From: JBFWWP01 sp050246115
GTDB taxonomy: Bacteria; Planctomycetota; UBA8108; UBA1146; JAJFFE01
Assembly: GCA_050246115.1 (NCBI GenBank)
Contig: JBFWWP010000001.1
Coordinates: 124,001 to 188,000 of the forward strand
Length of the DNA stretch: 64,000 bases
Direction of reading: 5' to 3'
Each line of letters opens with the position of its first letter. Positions within the stretch are counted from its first letter, which is position 1. Both the position numbers and the translations under genes were made by a program. The notes under the pieces are model-generated. The model saw only the letters and a program-made list of their open reading frames with translations. It did no database searches and was not told where the DNA came from. Positions 26,155-33,769 of this stretch are shown here, piece by piece.

Positions 26155-27557
26155 GCGAATCGGTCCTACTCCTCATCCGCGATCCCGTCTTGCGGACGGC
26201 CATCGTCCAAGAACTGGAGCGCCACGACTTGCGAGTCACCTCCCGGGCTGTTGCCGAGGGCTGGACCCGATTGCTCGACGCCGGCGGCGTACGAGCCGTG
26301 ATCGCGTGCGATGATCTCGAGGACGCGGACCTGGACTTGCTGCTGGCCAAAGTCCGGAAAGCGCGACCCGGCCTGCCCGTGGCGGAGTTGCGATTGACCG
26401 CCGAGACCCTACACGCGCGGATCGGTGGCGAAGAGGTTACGACCGGCAGGCCCGCTGAAGTGGCGTGTTGGCTGCGCGAACACCTACCGAGCGCGGCCGT
26501 CACCGTGCGCGATGCCCACGGTGTCTTCGAGGCCGAGGTCTTCGGCGACGACGGCGCCGTCGAGACGGTGATTCGCGGACGCAACGCGCAGATCGGTGAG
26601 ATCCTGCGGATCATCGATACCATCGCAGCGACGGACTCGACGGTCCTCTTCCAAGGGGAGAGTGGCACCGGGAAAGACCTGTTCGCGCGTCTCATCCATC
26701 AAAAAAGCCGTCGTCGATCCGCACCGTTCGTGGCGGTGAACTGCGGCGCCATGCCCGAGACCCTCATCGAAAGCGAGCTCTTCGGGCACGAGAAGGGCGC
26801 TTTCACCGGTGCCGACTCTCGCAAGACCGGTCTGTGCGTGGCGGCCGACGGGGGCACCCTGTTCCTGGACGAGATCGGGGAGATGTCGCCGGATACGCAA
26901 GTGAAACTCCTGCGTGTCCTCCAAAGCGGGTGGCTGCGCCCCGTCGGCGCAACTCGATCCGAGAAGGTCGACGTGCGGGTCATTGCGGCCACCAACTGCG
27001 ACTTGCGCAGTGCCATCAAGGCCGGCACGTTTCGGCTGGACCTGTACTATCGTTTGAACGTGATCAACATTCGCATGCCGGCCTTGCGCGAGCGGCTCGA
27101 CGATCTACCGCAGCTCGTGGAAGCCATCGTCGCCCGGCTGAACAAGGGTGACCAGGCGCCCGTCGAACTCGGCGCGGCCGCACTGCGGACCCTGGCGGAG
27201 TACAGCTGGCCGGGGAACATCCGCGAACTGGAGAACATTGTCGAGCGACTGCTGCTGTTGCACCCAGACGGAAACGTGCCTGCCGCGGACGTGCGTGCCC
27301 AGTTGCGGGACATGGAACTCGGTCCGCAAGGGGGCGAGGCGATCTCGCCCGGCGCGGGTGCGGGGGAGAGCAGAGCCAGCTACCCGCTCGACTGGACCCT
27401 GAAACAAGTCGAGGAAGAGCACATGCGGCGCGTTCTGGCCCTCTACGACGGCAACCAGACACGCGCATCGCGCGCCCTCGGCATCAACGTGAAGACCCTC
27501 TACAACAAGATGCGGTCCGCGGGCCTGAAGCGTGAGGAGTTTCAGCGGTCGACCTAG
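26151..27557 (+). CDS. NtrC-family sigma-54-dependent activator with atypical receiver
   Basis: The 468-residue protein activates RNA polymerase carrying sigma-54. Its AAA+ domain (about 143-375) is complete: P-loop GESGTGKD near 170, GAFTGAD near 217 for sigma-54 contact, Walker B GGTLFLDEIGEM near 237, and YSWPGNIREL. The C-terminus has a Fis-type helix-turn-helix (NQTRASRALGINVKTLYNKM). The N-terminal 120 residues have the length of a receiver, but the usual phospho-acceptor context D-x-x-M-P and the conserved Lys are not evident (ACDDLEDADLDLLL occupies the expected place), so it may be a pseudo-receiver. It overlaps the HD-GYP gene by 4 bases. It retains the motifs that the AAA+ protein at 24104-24988 has lost. 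Confidence 0.92.
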   Translation: MSESVLLLIRDPVLRTAIVQELERHDLRVTSRAVAEGWTRLLDAGGVRAVIACDDLEDADLDLLLAKVRKARPGLPVAELRLTAETLHARIGGEEVTTGRPAEVACWLREHLPSAAVTVRDAHGVFEAEVFGDDGAVETVIRGRNAQIGEILRIIDTIAATDSTVLFQGESGTGKDLFARLIHQKSRRRSAPFVAVNCGAMPETLIESELFGHEKGAFTGADSRKTGLCVAADGGTLFLDEIGEMSPDTQVKLLRVLQSGWLRPVGATRSEKVDVRVIAATNCDLRSAIKAGTFRLDLYYRLNVINIRMPALRERLDDLPQLVEAIVARLNKGDQAPVELGAAALRTLAEYSWPGNIRELENIVERLLLLHPDGNVPAADVRAQLRDMELGPQGGEAISPGAGAGESRASYPLDWTLKQVEEEHMRRVLALYDGNQTRASRALGINVKTLYNKMRSAGLKREEFQRST

Positions 27558-27894
27558 TTCTTGTCCTCGTTGCAGTTGCCGGTTGGTTGCTCTCGTCGTC
27601 GATCCTCGAGACTCACTGCGCACCGGCTTGGCCGATCCAAGACGGGCTGTCGTCTCATGCGCCACGCCCGCTGCAGAAGGCGGGGCGCAGGACCTACCCG
27701 TCGTCTGTGCGGGAGCCTCGCTCGGCGAGCCGCGCGAACGCGAGTGCTTCGACGCGCTGGGTGGCCGCTAGCGCCAGCTTCACCGCCATCAGCCAGATGC
27801 CCAACGAACGCGAGTGGGGACGTCTGCATCGCGCGGACAGACAGCAAGGGTCCCGGACATGGGATGCTGGAGCGACGACGTCGAGGGCGACTCC
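27558..27894. other. Convergent intergenic region of 337 bases
   Basis: The region lies between the stop of the NtrC-like gene (+) and the stop of the PDZ gene (-). No gene, clear terminator hairpin, repeat or RNA gene was recognised here. Confidence 0.5.
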
Positions 27895-28536
27895 TTAGAA
27901 GTTCGGAAGCACGACGATCTGGGTGCGTGTGCCGCGCCGGGTGACCTCGACGACCACCGGGTCTCCGGCGGCAAACTTCGCCTTGCACTCGTCGTAGAGC
28001 TGGTTCGCTTCGAGCGGGCTGGAGAAGTCGATCTTCTTACCATCGATGAAGTCGATGACATCGTTCTCCTGGACGCCGACTTGGCTGAGGATGCTCGTTT
28101 CGTCGAAGTCATAGACCTTGAGCGAGTTGGTCCCGTCCGGGTTGCGAACGACTTCGCTCTTCGCCTTGTCGGCTTCCTTCAGAGCGTTGTTCTTCGTGCT
28201 GACCCGCTCGAAGGTGGCGCTGTTGGCCTGGATGAAAACCTGGCTCGCTTGTCGACGGGGCGTCGACTTCGCCTTGTTGTCACCCTTGCCGTCACCCTTC
28301 TCGTCGTCCTTGCTCTTCGGTTTGGCGGTGGTCGGCTCGGTGCTCAGGGTCTTCTCCAGGGAAACCTTGGCAGCGGGGCTCAGCGCTTTGAGGGCGTCTT
28401 CCTTCTTGACGGACTGCGTCTCCGCCAAGATGTAGGGAACCGTCGTCGGACCACCGAAGTAGACGAACCAGCCCGCGATTCCAGCGATCACCAGCCCCGA
28501 GAGGATCCAAACGCACTTCTCCGCGACGTTGAGCAT
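27895..28536 (-). CDS. GspC-like membrane-anchored PDZ protein
   Basis: The 213-residue product has one N-terminal transmembrane helix (about 8-28), a Lys/Asp-rich linker (about 60-95, KSKDDEKGDGKGDNK), and a C-terminal PDZ-like domain (about 120-213) with ILSQVGVQENDVIDFIDGKKID. This order, anchor then linker then PDZ, is that of the type II secretion inner-membrane protein GspC, and the region before the PDZ may correspond to a short homology region. ATG 28536 has GGAGGAG upstream. No other secretion genes are in the window, so a stand-alone scaffold or chaperone-like role is equally possible. It lies downstream of the Ser/Thr kinase on the same strand, separated by a 175-base gap with a dispersed repeat. 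Confidence 0.7.
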   Translation of the reverse strand: MLNVAEKCVWILSGLVIAGIAGWFVYFGGPTTVPYILAETQSVKKEDALKALSPAAKVSLEKTLSTEPTTAKPKSKDDEKGDGKGDNKAKSTPRRQASQVFIQANSATFERVSTKNNALKEADKAKSEVVRNPDGTNSLKVYDFDETSILSQVGVQENDVIDFIDGKKIDFSSPLEANQLYDECKAKFAAGDPVVVEVTRRGTRTQIVVLPNF

Positions 28537-28684
28537 TTCTGTCGTCTCCTCCGCTCCGGCTCTCCTCGGTCTCAGTATCGGCGCAAACGTCAGACCCGCG
28601 CCGACTCATCCTGAGATCCACCGTAACCTACTGGTGGCGCCTGCCGAAGGCGAGCGCTTTTGGGTGAAGTGCAGCGCCGAGGGT

Positions 28685-28712
28685 GCTTTGCGAACCCCCC
28701 CCTCGAGGAAAC
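28685..28712. repeat. Dispersed GGGGCTTTCG-type element, copy C
   Basis: CGAGGGTGCTTTGCGAACCCCCCCCTCGAG is related to copy D at 42590. The 5' flank of both contains GCGCTTT-TGGGTGAAG, and both are followed by GA(G/A)-AAnTnA-like sequence. It abuts the kinase stop codon. Confidence 0.5.
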
Positions 28713-30406
28713 TAATCCAGCTCGATCTGGAGGTCGCCGGTCTTCCGCACGAGGGTGATCCCCGCTTCGCGATCCCGCGACAGGCGCCGCTCGAGCTGCT
28801 TGAGGTGCTCCAAGCGCTGGTGAAGTCGGCGCTCTTGCACCGGCGACGGAATCTCCCCATCGAGAAGCTGCTCGAGCAACTCTCTGGCCTGGCGCACTTC
28901 CGTCAGGCTGCGATCGTAGTGGTGCGCCAGCAGTTTCCAGCGACAGAAGAACCGCTCCTTGGGATCGGTCGACTGGTGGAGAATGCGGCGGTAGAGCTCG
29001 ATCTGAGCCTCCTCGTCCCGGCGAGCTTGGTGGATCTGGAGCATGCGAAAGCTCAGGTCTACCTCCATCTCGGGATTCTCCTCGAGCACCCGATGATACA
29101 GTGCCAGGGCCTTCTCGTGTCGTCCGAGCTCCAAGTTCACGTCCGCGATCGACAGCTGCTTGCGGCTCATGGAGTCGCCCGGCGTGCGCTCTCCGGCGGG
29201 TTCGGTCACGATCACCACGCGACTCGGTGTCGCTTCGACCCGCGAACTCGATCCGGTGGCGCCGGACACGGCCTGCGTCACGGCTTCGATGAGTTCGTCG
29301 TAGGTTTGGAAACGATCCATCGCGTGCTTCGCCATCATCCGCCCGATCACCCGTGCCAGGCGACTCCCCTCACCGGTGCTCTCTTCGAACGGCGTCAGCG
29401 CGGGTGGATCCTCGGTGATGTGCCGGACGATGATGTGCATCGCGCTTTCGCCGGTGAACGGGGCCCGCCCCGCGACCAAGTGGTAGAAGGTGCAGCCGAG
29501 CGAGTAGATGTCGCTGCGGTGGTCGAGCGGTTCGCCCTTGCCTTGCTCCGGGCTCATGTACAAGGGTGTACCCACGATGACCCCGGTCGCCGTGATGTCG
29601 ACCGAACTCGTCACGACTTTGGCCAGTCCGAAGTCGGTGATCTTCACGAGCCCGTCGTCGGCGAGGATCAAGTTGGAGGGCTTGATGTCGCGGTGAATGA
29701 TCTCCTTCTGCTTGGCGACACGCAGCCCGCGAGCGACCTGCAGCAGATAGTCCGCGGCGCGGTCGTCATCGAGTCGCCGTTCCTCGTGGAGAACCGCCGC
29801 AAGGGTCTTGCCCCGGACGATCTCCATGGCGAAGTAGTGGCAGCCGCGCTCGGCTCCGATCGAGTAGATATGCGTGATGTTGGGGTGGGTGAGTGAGCCC
29901 GCGGCGCGCGCCTCGCGCTGAAAACGATCGACGACTTCTGCGTTGCGCGCGTGCTCTTCGGCCAGCACCTTGAGCGCGATGGTGCGGTGCAGGGATTGAT
30001 CGAACGCCTCATACACAGTGCCCATCCCGCCTTGGCCGAGGACGCGCTCGATGCGATACGGTCCCAGGCTGTCGCCAGGACTCAGACCCAGGGCCTCCGC
30101 GCGCCGCGGCTGCGCGACGATCTCGGTCGGTGGAGAGTTCACGGGAAGGCGTTCGGCGGCCCGAGGCGCGGGCTGCACGTCGTGCGAGACCAACACCGCC
30201 GGCGCGAACTCGGCGCCCGTGCCCATGCGGCGCTTGAGCAGCATGTCGTAGATCCCGTCCGGCTCGGCGTGTTCGGCCAGCAGTCCCGGGTCGGCGGCGG
30301 CGAGGTGCCGTTGGCTACCGCAAGCGGGGCACCCGAAGCGCGCGCCGAGCGGGATCTGCTCCACGTCGAGCACGCTCCCGCACGCGCAGAGGAATGGTCT
30401 ACTCAC
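28712..30406 (-). CDS. Ser/Thr protein kinase with N-terminal zinc ribbon and C-terminal TPR-like region
   Basis: The 564-residue kinase begins with a zinc-ribbon-like segment (CxC at 7-9, CPAC at 26-29). The kinase domain (about 116-385) has P-loop GQGGMGTVYEA (124-134), catalytic Lys146, HRDIKPSN (238-245), DFG (258-260) and MSPEQGKG in the activation segment. The C-terminal part (about 410-564) is helical and TPR-like (LGRHEKALALYHRVLEENP). All catalytic residues are present. No transmembrane helix is visible, so it is probably cytosolic, unlike many Pkn kinases. The start is GTG 30406, with GGAG about 10 bases upstream. Planctomycetes carry many such kinases, and substrates cannot be inferred. 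Confidence 0.92.
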   Translation of the reverse strand: MSRPFLCACGSVLDVEQIPLGARFGCPACGSQRHLAAADPGLLAEHAEPDGIYDMLLKRRMGTGAEFAPAVLVSHDVQPAPRAAERLPVNSPPTEIVAQPRRAEALGLSPGDSLGPYRIERVLGQGGMGTVYEAFDQSLHRTIALKVLAEEHARNAEVVDRFQREARAAGSLTHPNITHIYSIGAERGCHYFAMEIVRGKTLAAVLHEERRLDDDRAADYLLQVARGLRVAKQKEIIHRDIKPSNLILADDGLVKITDFGLAKVVTSSVDITATGVIVGTPLYMSPEQGKGEPLDHRSDIYSLGCTFYHLVAGRAPFTGESAMHIIVRHITEDPPALTPFEESTGEGSRLARVIGRMMAKHAMDRFQTYDELIEAVTQAVSGATGSSSRVEATPSRVVIVTEPAGERTPGDSMSRKQLSIADVNLELGRHEKALALYHRVLEENPEMEVDLSFRMLQIHQARRDEEAQIELYRRILHQSTDPKERFFCRWKLLAHHYDRSLTEVRQARELLEQLLDGEIPSPVQERRLHQRLEHLKQLERRLSRDREAGITLVRKTGDLQIELD

Positions 30407-30478
30407 AGCGGGTTCTCTCCTTCGCGTGCCGACGATTGGGCGGCGAGTGGAGCGATGAATCGGCGTCGATCGATTGGG

Positions 30479-31222
30479 TCAACACGATTGCCGGACCGCG
30501 ATGGGAGCGGGCGGAAAACCGGTCGACCCTGCCGGCAGGAGCTGCCGCGGAATCCCGATTGGAACATAGAACAACGCACCTGTGAAGCGCTGCGCGCCGG
30601 GGGTCGTCAGGCCCCTCTTGACCAACCCGAACGTCACCGTCCAGTCGGCCTCGACGGCCACGCCCAGCGGCTCGCCCGAGTCCGCGTCCAACCCGGACGG
30701 GAGGTCGAGCGCGAGCACCGGTGCCGACTGCTCATTCAACCAGCGAATCGCGGCGAGGAAACGCCCGACCGGTTCACGAGTCAGGCCGGTCCCGAACACC
30801 GCGTCGACCACCAGGTCGAGCGGAACGTTCGCCGAAGCGTCGGGCCACGTCGCCGCTGCGTCGACCCGCGTGACGCCCAGCACCCGTGCCATCTCCGCAT
30901 TACGGGCCGCGTCATCGTCGGCGTCGGCGCGCCCGTGCGTCACCAGTTCCCACACGGTGACGCTGGCACCTGCTTGGTGCAGATGCCGCGCCACCGCATA
31001 GCCATCGCCACCGTTGTTGCCAGGGCCGCAGATGATCCCCACGCGGGCTCCGACCACGTCTCCGCGCAACGCCCGCAGCCGATCGCAAGCCAACTGAGCC
31101 GCACCGATCGACGCATGCTCCATGAGCAGAAGTCCCGGGATCGAGAACTCCTGGATCGCCCGTCGATCCAGCGCGCGACACTCGGTGCTGGAGGCGCCGA
31201 TGGGTCGGGGCTCGCCCGTCAT
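30479..31222 (-). CDS. nnrE: NAD(P)H-hydrate epimerase
   Basis: The 247-residue enzyme repairs damaged NAD(P)H by interconverting the R and S hydrates. It matches the YjeF N-terminal domain: IICGPGNNGGDGYAVARHL (nucleotide-binding loop), LVVDAVFGTGL and DLPSGLDADSG. The C-terminal ADP-dependent dehydratase domain (NnrD), often fused, is absent, so it is the stand-alone epimerase form. The start is the ATG at 31222, overlapping the upstream stop as ATGA with GGAG just before it. A longer in-frame extension to 31429 is shadow sequence inside the upstream gene. It is coupled to the squalene-cyclase-like gene, and the functional link, if any, is unclear. Confidence 0.92.
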   Translation of the reverse strand: MTGEPRPIGASSTECRALDRRAIQEFSIPGLLLMEHASIGAAQLACDRLRALRGDVVGARVGIICGPGNNGGDGYAVARHLHQAGASVTVWELVTHGRADADDDAARNAEMARVLGVTRVDAAATWPDASANVPLDLVVDAVFGTGLTREPVGRFLAAIRWLNEQSAPVLALDLPSGLDADSGEPLGVAVEADWTVTFGLVKRGLTTPGAQRFTGALFYVPIGIPRQLLPAGSTGFPPAPIAVRQSC

Positions 31223-32853
31223 TTCTTCTCCTCCAGTCCGTAGCGTTTGGCAAGCGGCGCGTAGCGATAGTAGACCTCGAGCGTGAGTACGTTCAACGCC
31301 GTGGTCGCGACTCGCCCGCCCGCGGCCCCGAGCCAATTCGGATCCGGATCCCACGACCCCTCGCGGTGATCGCGGGTGCGCTGGAGCGGGAGGATCGTGC
31401 GTTGGATCCATACGTTCCACGCCTCCCAAGTGTCGCCGCCGACGTGGAACAAGGCGAGAGTTGCGTAGTACCAGTAGTAGGACGATTGAAACGTCCGTTC
31501 CCAGTCGACGCGACTCGCGTCGTTGGGCGGCTGACGTACGAGGAGTTCGGCAGTGCGTGTGATCTCTGGCGAGCCGGGTGACCAGCCGAGATAGAGTTTC
31601 GACAGCATGCCGACGGCCGCGATCGAAACCCCACCGCGTCCCTCACCGATGCCGCGGTCGGCGTAAGTTGCCCAGCCCGACGGCGGCGCCGCACGGCGCA
31701 CGAAGTGTCGCACCCGCTGCTCCATCTCCTCCGGGTAGAAGATGCCCGCGCGGCGCGCCGCGTGGATCGCCATCACTTGCCACCCGGTGATCGAGAGATC
31801 GTTGCGCAGGGTGCGCGCGGACGTGTAGTCCCAGCCGCCGCCCGGCTGCTGCGTTTGCGCGGAGAACGAGAGCGCCCGCTCCGCCGAGTTTCGTAGCCGT
31901 TCCTCGCGCGTGAGGGCGGCGGCCTCCGCGACGCAGAACGCGGCGATGGCGTGGTTGTACATGTAGTTGCCGGTGCGGGGCCCATAACAGCCACTCTCGT
32001 CTTGGGCGCTGAGCAAGTAGTCGAGGGCTCTTCGGATGGCGCGCGCCGGCGGTTGTTCATCGGCGAGTGCGGACAACGAAGCGAGCAGGGCCAGGGTCGC
32101 GAGCCCGGTCACTCCGACTCGGTACTCGGGGAAGCCGGATCCGCGACACGCCGCGCCCTCGCAGTGCAAGTGAAACGTGTCCGGCCCCCAGCTGCCGTCG
32201 CCGTCTTGGTGTTCGAGCAACCACTGCAGTCCCGCCGCGACCGCTGACTCGGTCGCTTCGCTGCCTCCGTAGCGGCGGACCGCCTCCGCCCTCCCTGCGC
32301 CTCGCGACCCGTACTCGCCGCCCGCGGTTGGGGCGGATTGCACGGGCGCGCCCGCGAGCCCGTGCTCGGACGCCTCCACCCGCGCTGGCTCGGGGGCTGG
32401 TACCGGTGTGACCCGGGCCGTCGGCTGAGGCGCGGGGTCAGCCGCCACCTCGGGGGCAGGCTCGACGACCTCGGGTGTGGGCTCCGGAATCGCTGGCGGC
32501 GCGGGTGCGGGAGTCGGCGCCTTCTTCGCGAGCCGGGGCACCCAGCGGATTTCGACGGCAGGTGGCTTCGACGGCGCTGCGGCGGGCGGTCGATCGGGCA
32601 GGAAAAGCGCGAGGAGCACCCCGTGCAACAAGATCGAGACGCACGCCGTGAAGGCCGGCCTGGAGCCGCGACGCGTCGCTCGGCGTCGCTGCGGAGCGCG
32701 GTCGGGTGCTGGGCCCGACCGTCGACTGCGCGAGCCGCGACTGCGGGCGGGGTCGCGCGAGGTCTGAAGTCCGGTCGGGAACAATCTCCGCAAGCGGCGC
32801 GCGAGGATTTGGCGCTCGGTCTCGAAGAGCAGCTTCAAGTCGTCGTTCGCCAT
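31219..32853 (-). CDS. Squalene-cyclase-like repeat protein with TM anchor and proline-rich stalk
   Basis: The 544-residue protein has a basic N-terminus, one membrane helix (about 69-84, CVSILLHGVLLALFL), and a Pro/Ala-rich region (about 90-180; PAPAPPAIPEPTPEVVEPAPE) reminiscent of TonB-type stalks. A large alpha/alpha domain follows (about 195-540). It carries repeated QDxxGSWG and GGxW motifs (QDGDGSWGP, QDESGCYGP, QPGGGWDY), typical of the prenyltransferase/squalene-oxidase toroid fold. The catalytic DxDD of true cyclases is not evident, so it is probably not a triterpene cyclase. This family is expanded in planctomycetes. It overlaps nnrE by 4 bases. The start is ATG 32853. Function is unknown, with a cell-envelope binding role possible. 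Confidence 0.82.
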   Translation of the reverse strand: MANDDLKLLFETERQILARRLRRLFPTGLQTSRDPARSRGSRSRRSGPAPDRAPQRRRATRRGSRPAFTACVSILLHGVLLALFLPDRPPAAAPSKPPAVEIRWVPRLAKKAPTPAPAPPAIPEPTPEVVEPAPEVAADPAPQPTARVTPVPAPEPARVEASEHGLAGAPVQSAPTAGGEYGSRGAGRAEAVRRYGGSEATESAVAAGLQWLLEHQDGDGSWGPDTFHLHCEGAACRGSGFPEYRVGVTGLATLALLASLSALADEQPPARAIRRALDYLLSAQDESGCYGPRTGNYMYNHAIAAFCVAEAAALTREERLRNSAERALSFSAQTQQPGGGWDYTSARTLRNDLSITGWQVMAIHAARRAGIFYPEEMEQRVRHFVRRAAPPSGWATYADRGIGEGRGGVSIAAVGMLSKLYLGWSPGSPEITRTAELLVRQPPNDASRVDWERTFQSSYYWYYATLALFHVGGDTWEAWNVWIQRTILPLQRTRDHREGSWDPDPNWLGAAGGRVATTALNVLTLEVYYRYAPLAKRYGLEEKK

Positions 32854-33769
32854 GGCTCGGGTGGGAACCTACTCTCATGCGTTTCGAAGCGGCTGGGCAG
32901 CTTTACTCCGGGGGTAGGCCACCTCCGGGGGTAGGCCACCTCCGGGGGTAGTCCACCTCCGGGGGTAGTCCACCTCAGGGGGTAGTCCACCTCAGGGGGC
33001 AGTCCACCTCAGAGGGTGCAGTGCCACGGCGCAGAGGGAGCCGTCTGGAAGGATATCGACTTCGCGCCCAAGATTCTGCGGCTTCCCCGAAGTCCCACGC
33101 GGCTCCGCCATCTTTGTCGGAGACCCGACGTTACAGTCGCAAGTGTTGACAAGGATCGGAGTAGGGCTACCATCGACCGGTCTCGGACCCCGCCGTGGGA
33201 GGGACTCCTGCAGTGCCGGGGGCGTTGCCCGCATCGTCGACTTCGCATCGACCGACTTCGCATCGTCGGCCCGGCTTGCCCTTTGTGGGGCGTCCCGTGT
33301 GGTTCACCCGCGGCAGTGTGTCGCGTTTGACTCACTGGCCGGAACCGACTATGCAATTCGAGCCTCGGGTGGTCGACGAATCGGTTCCGTAACTCTCTTC
33401 AGAGAAAGTTCTTCTGAGGATTCTCCGAGTTCGGAAGTCGTTTTGCGGTAGAACCGTGACCCACGATCCTCACCGTGACTCGCCGCTCGAAGAACAGGTC
33501 GGGTGGCCATCTGTGACGGAGAGTCAGGGGGCGTCGTTCGGAGGACGACAATCGGGCCTACGCGGGCGGGATCGGCGCGTTCGGGTCGGCACCGTTCTGG
33601 TCTCTGCACTGTTCTGGTCTCTGCACCGGGGCCAGTGGATCGAAGCGAAGCAGTTAGTTCATTCGAGAGTTTTCAGGAAGTAAAAGGCAGTAGACCCCAC
33701 CGGATCGTGCTGGGAACTGCGACGACAATGTCGCTGGCGCACTCCGACGCGGGTTGAAAGGAGACCGGC
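32854..33769. other. 916-base divergent non-coding region
   Basis: The region separates two divergent genes, so it should hold promoters for both. It contains the 17-bp tandem array (32908-33009), a direct repeat CGACTTCGCATCG (33238-33250 and 33253-33265) and a 16-bp direct repeat GTTCTGGTCTCTGCAC (33594-33609 and 33611-33626). A TTGACA at about 33145 is a plausible -35 element, but the -10 is unclear. No frame looks like a gene. Confidence 0.6.
32908..33009. repeat. Six tandem 17-bp repeats
   Basis: Six exact-length 17-base units start at 32908, 32925, 32942, 32959, 32976 and 32993. The consensus is CCGGGGGTAGTCCACCT. The first two copies are identical, and later ones drift to CAGGGGG. A further decayed unit follows to about 33026. 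The array is about 55 bases upstream of the squalene-cyclase-like gene start. Confidence 0.92.

Noticed and set aside
32908..33009. CRISPR array
   Set aside because: Units are contiguous with no spacers, and no cas genes are present. It is a simple tandem repeat. The same holds for 8970-9059 and 17561-17620.
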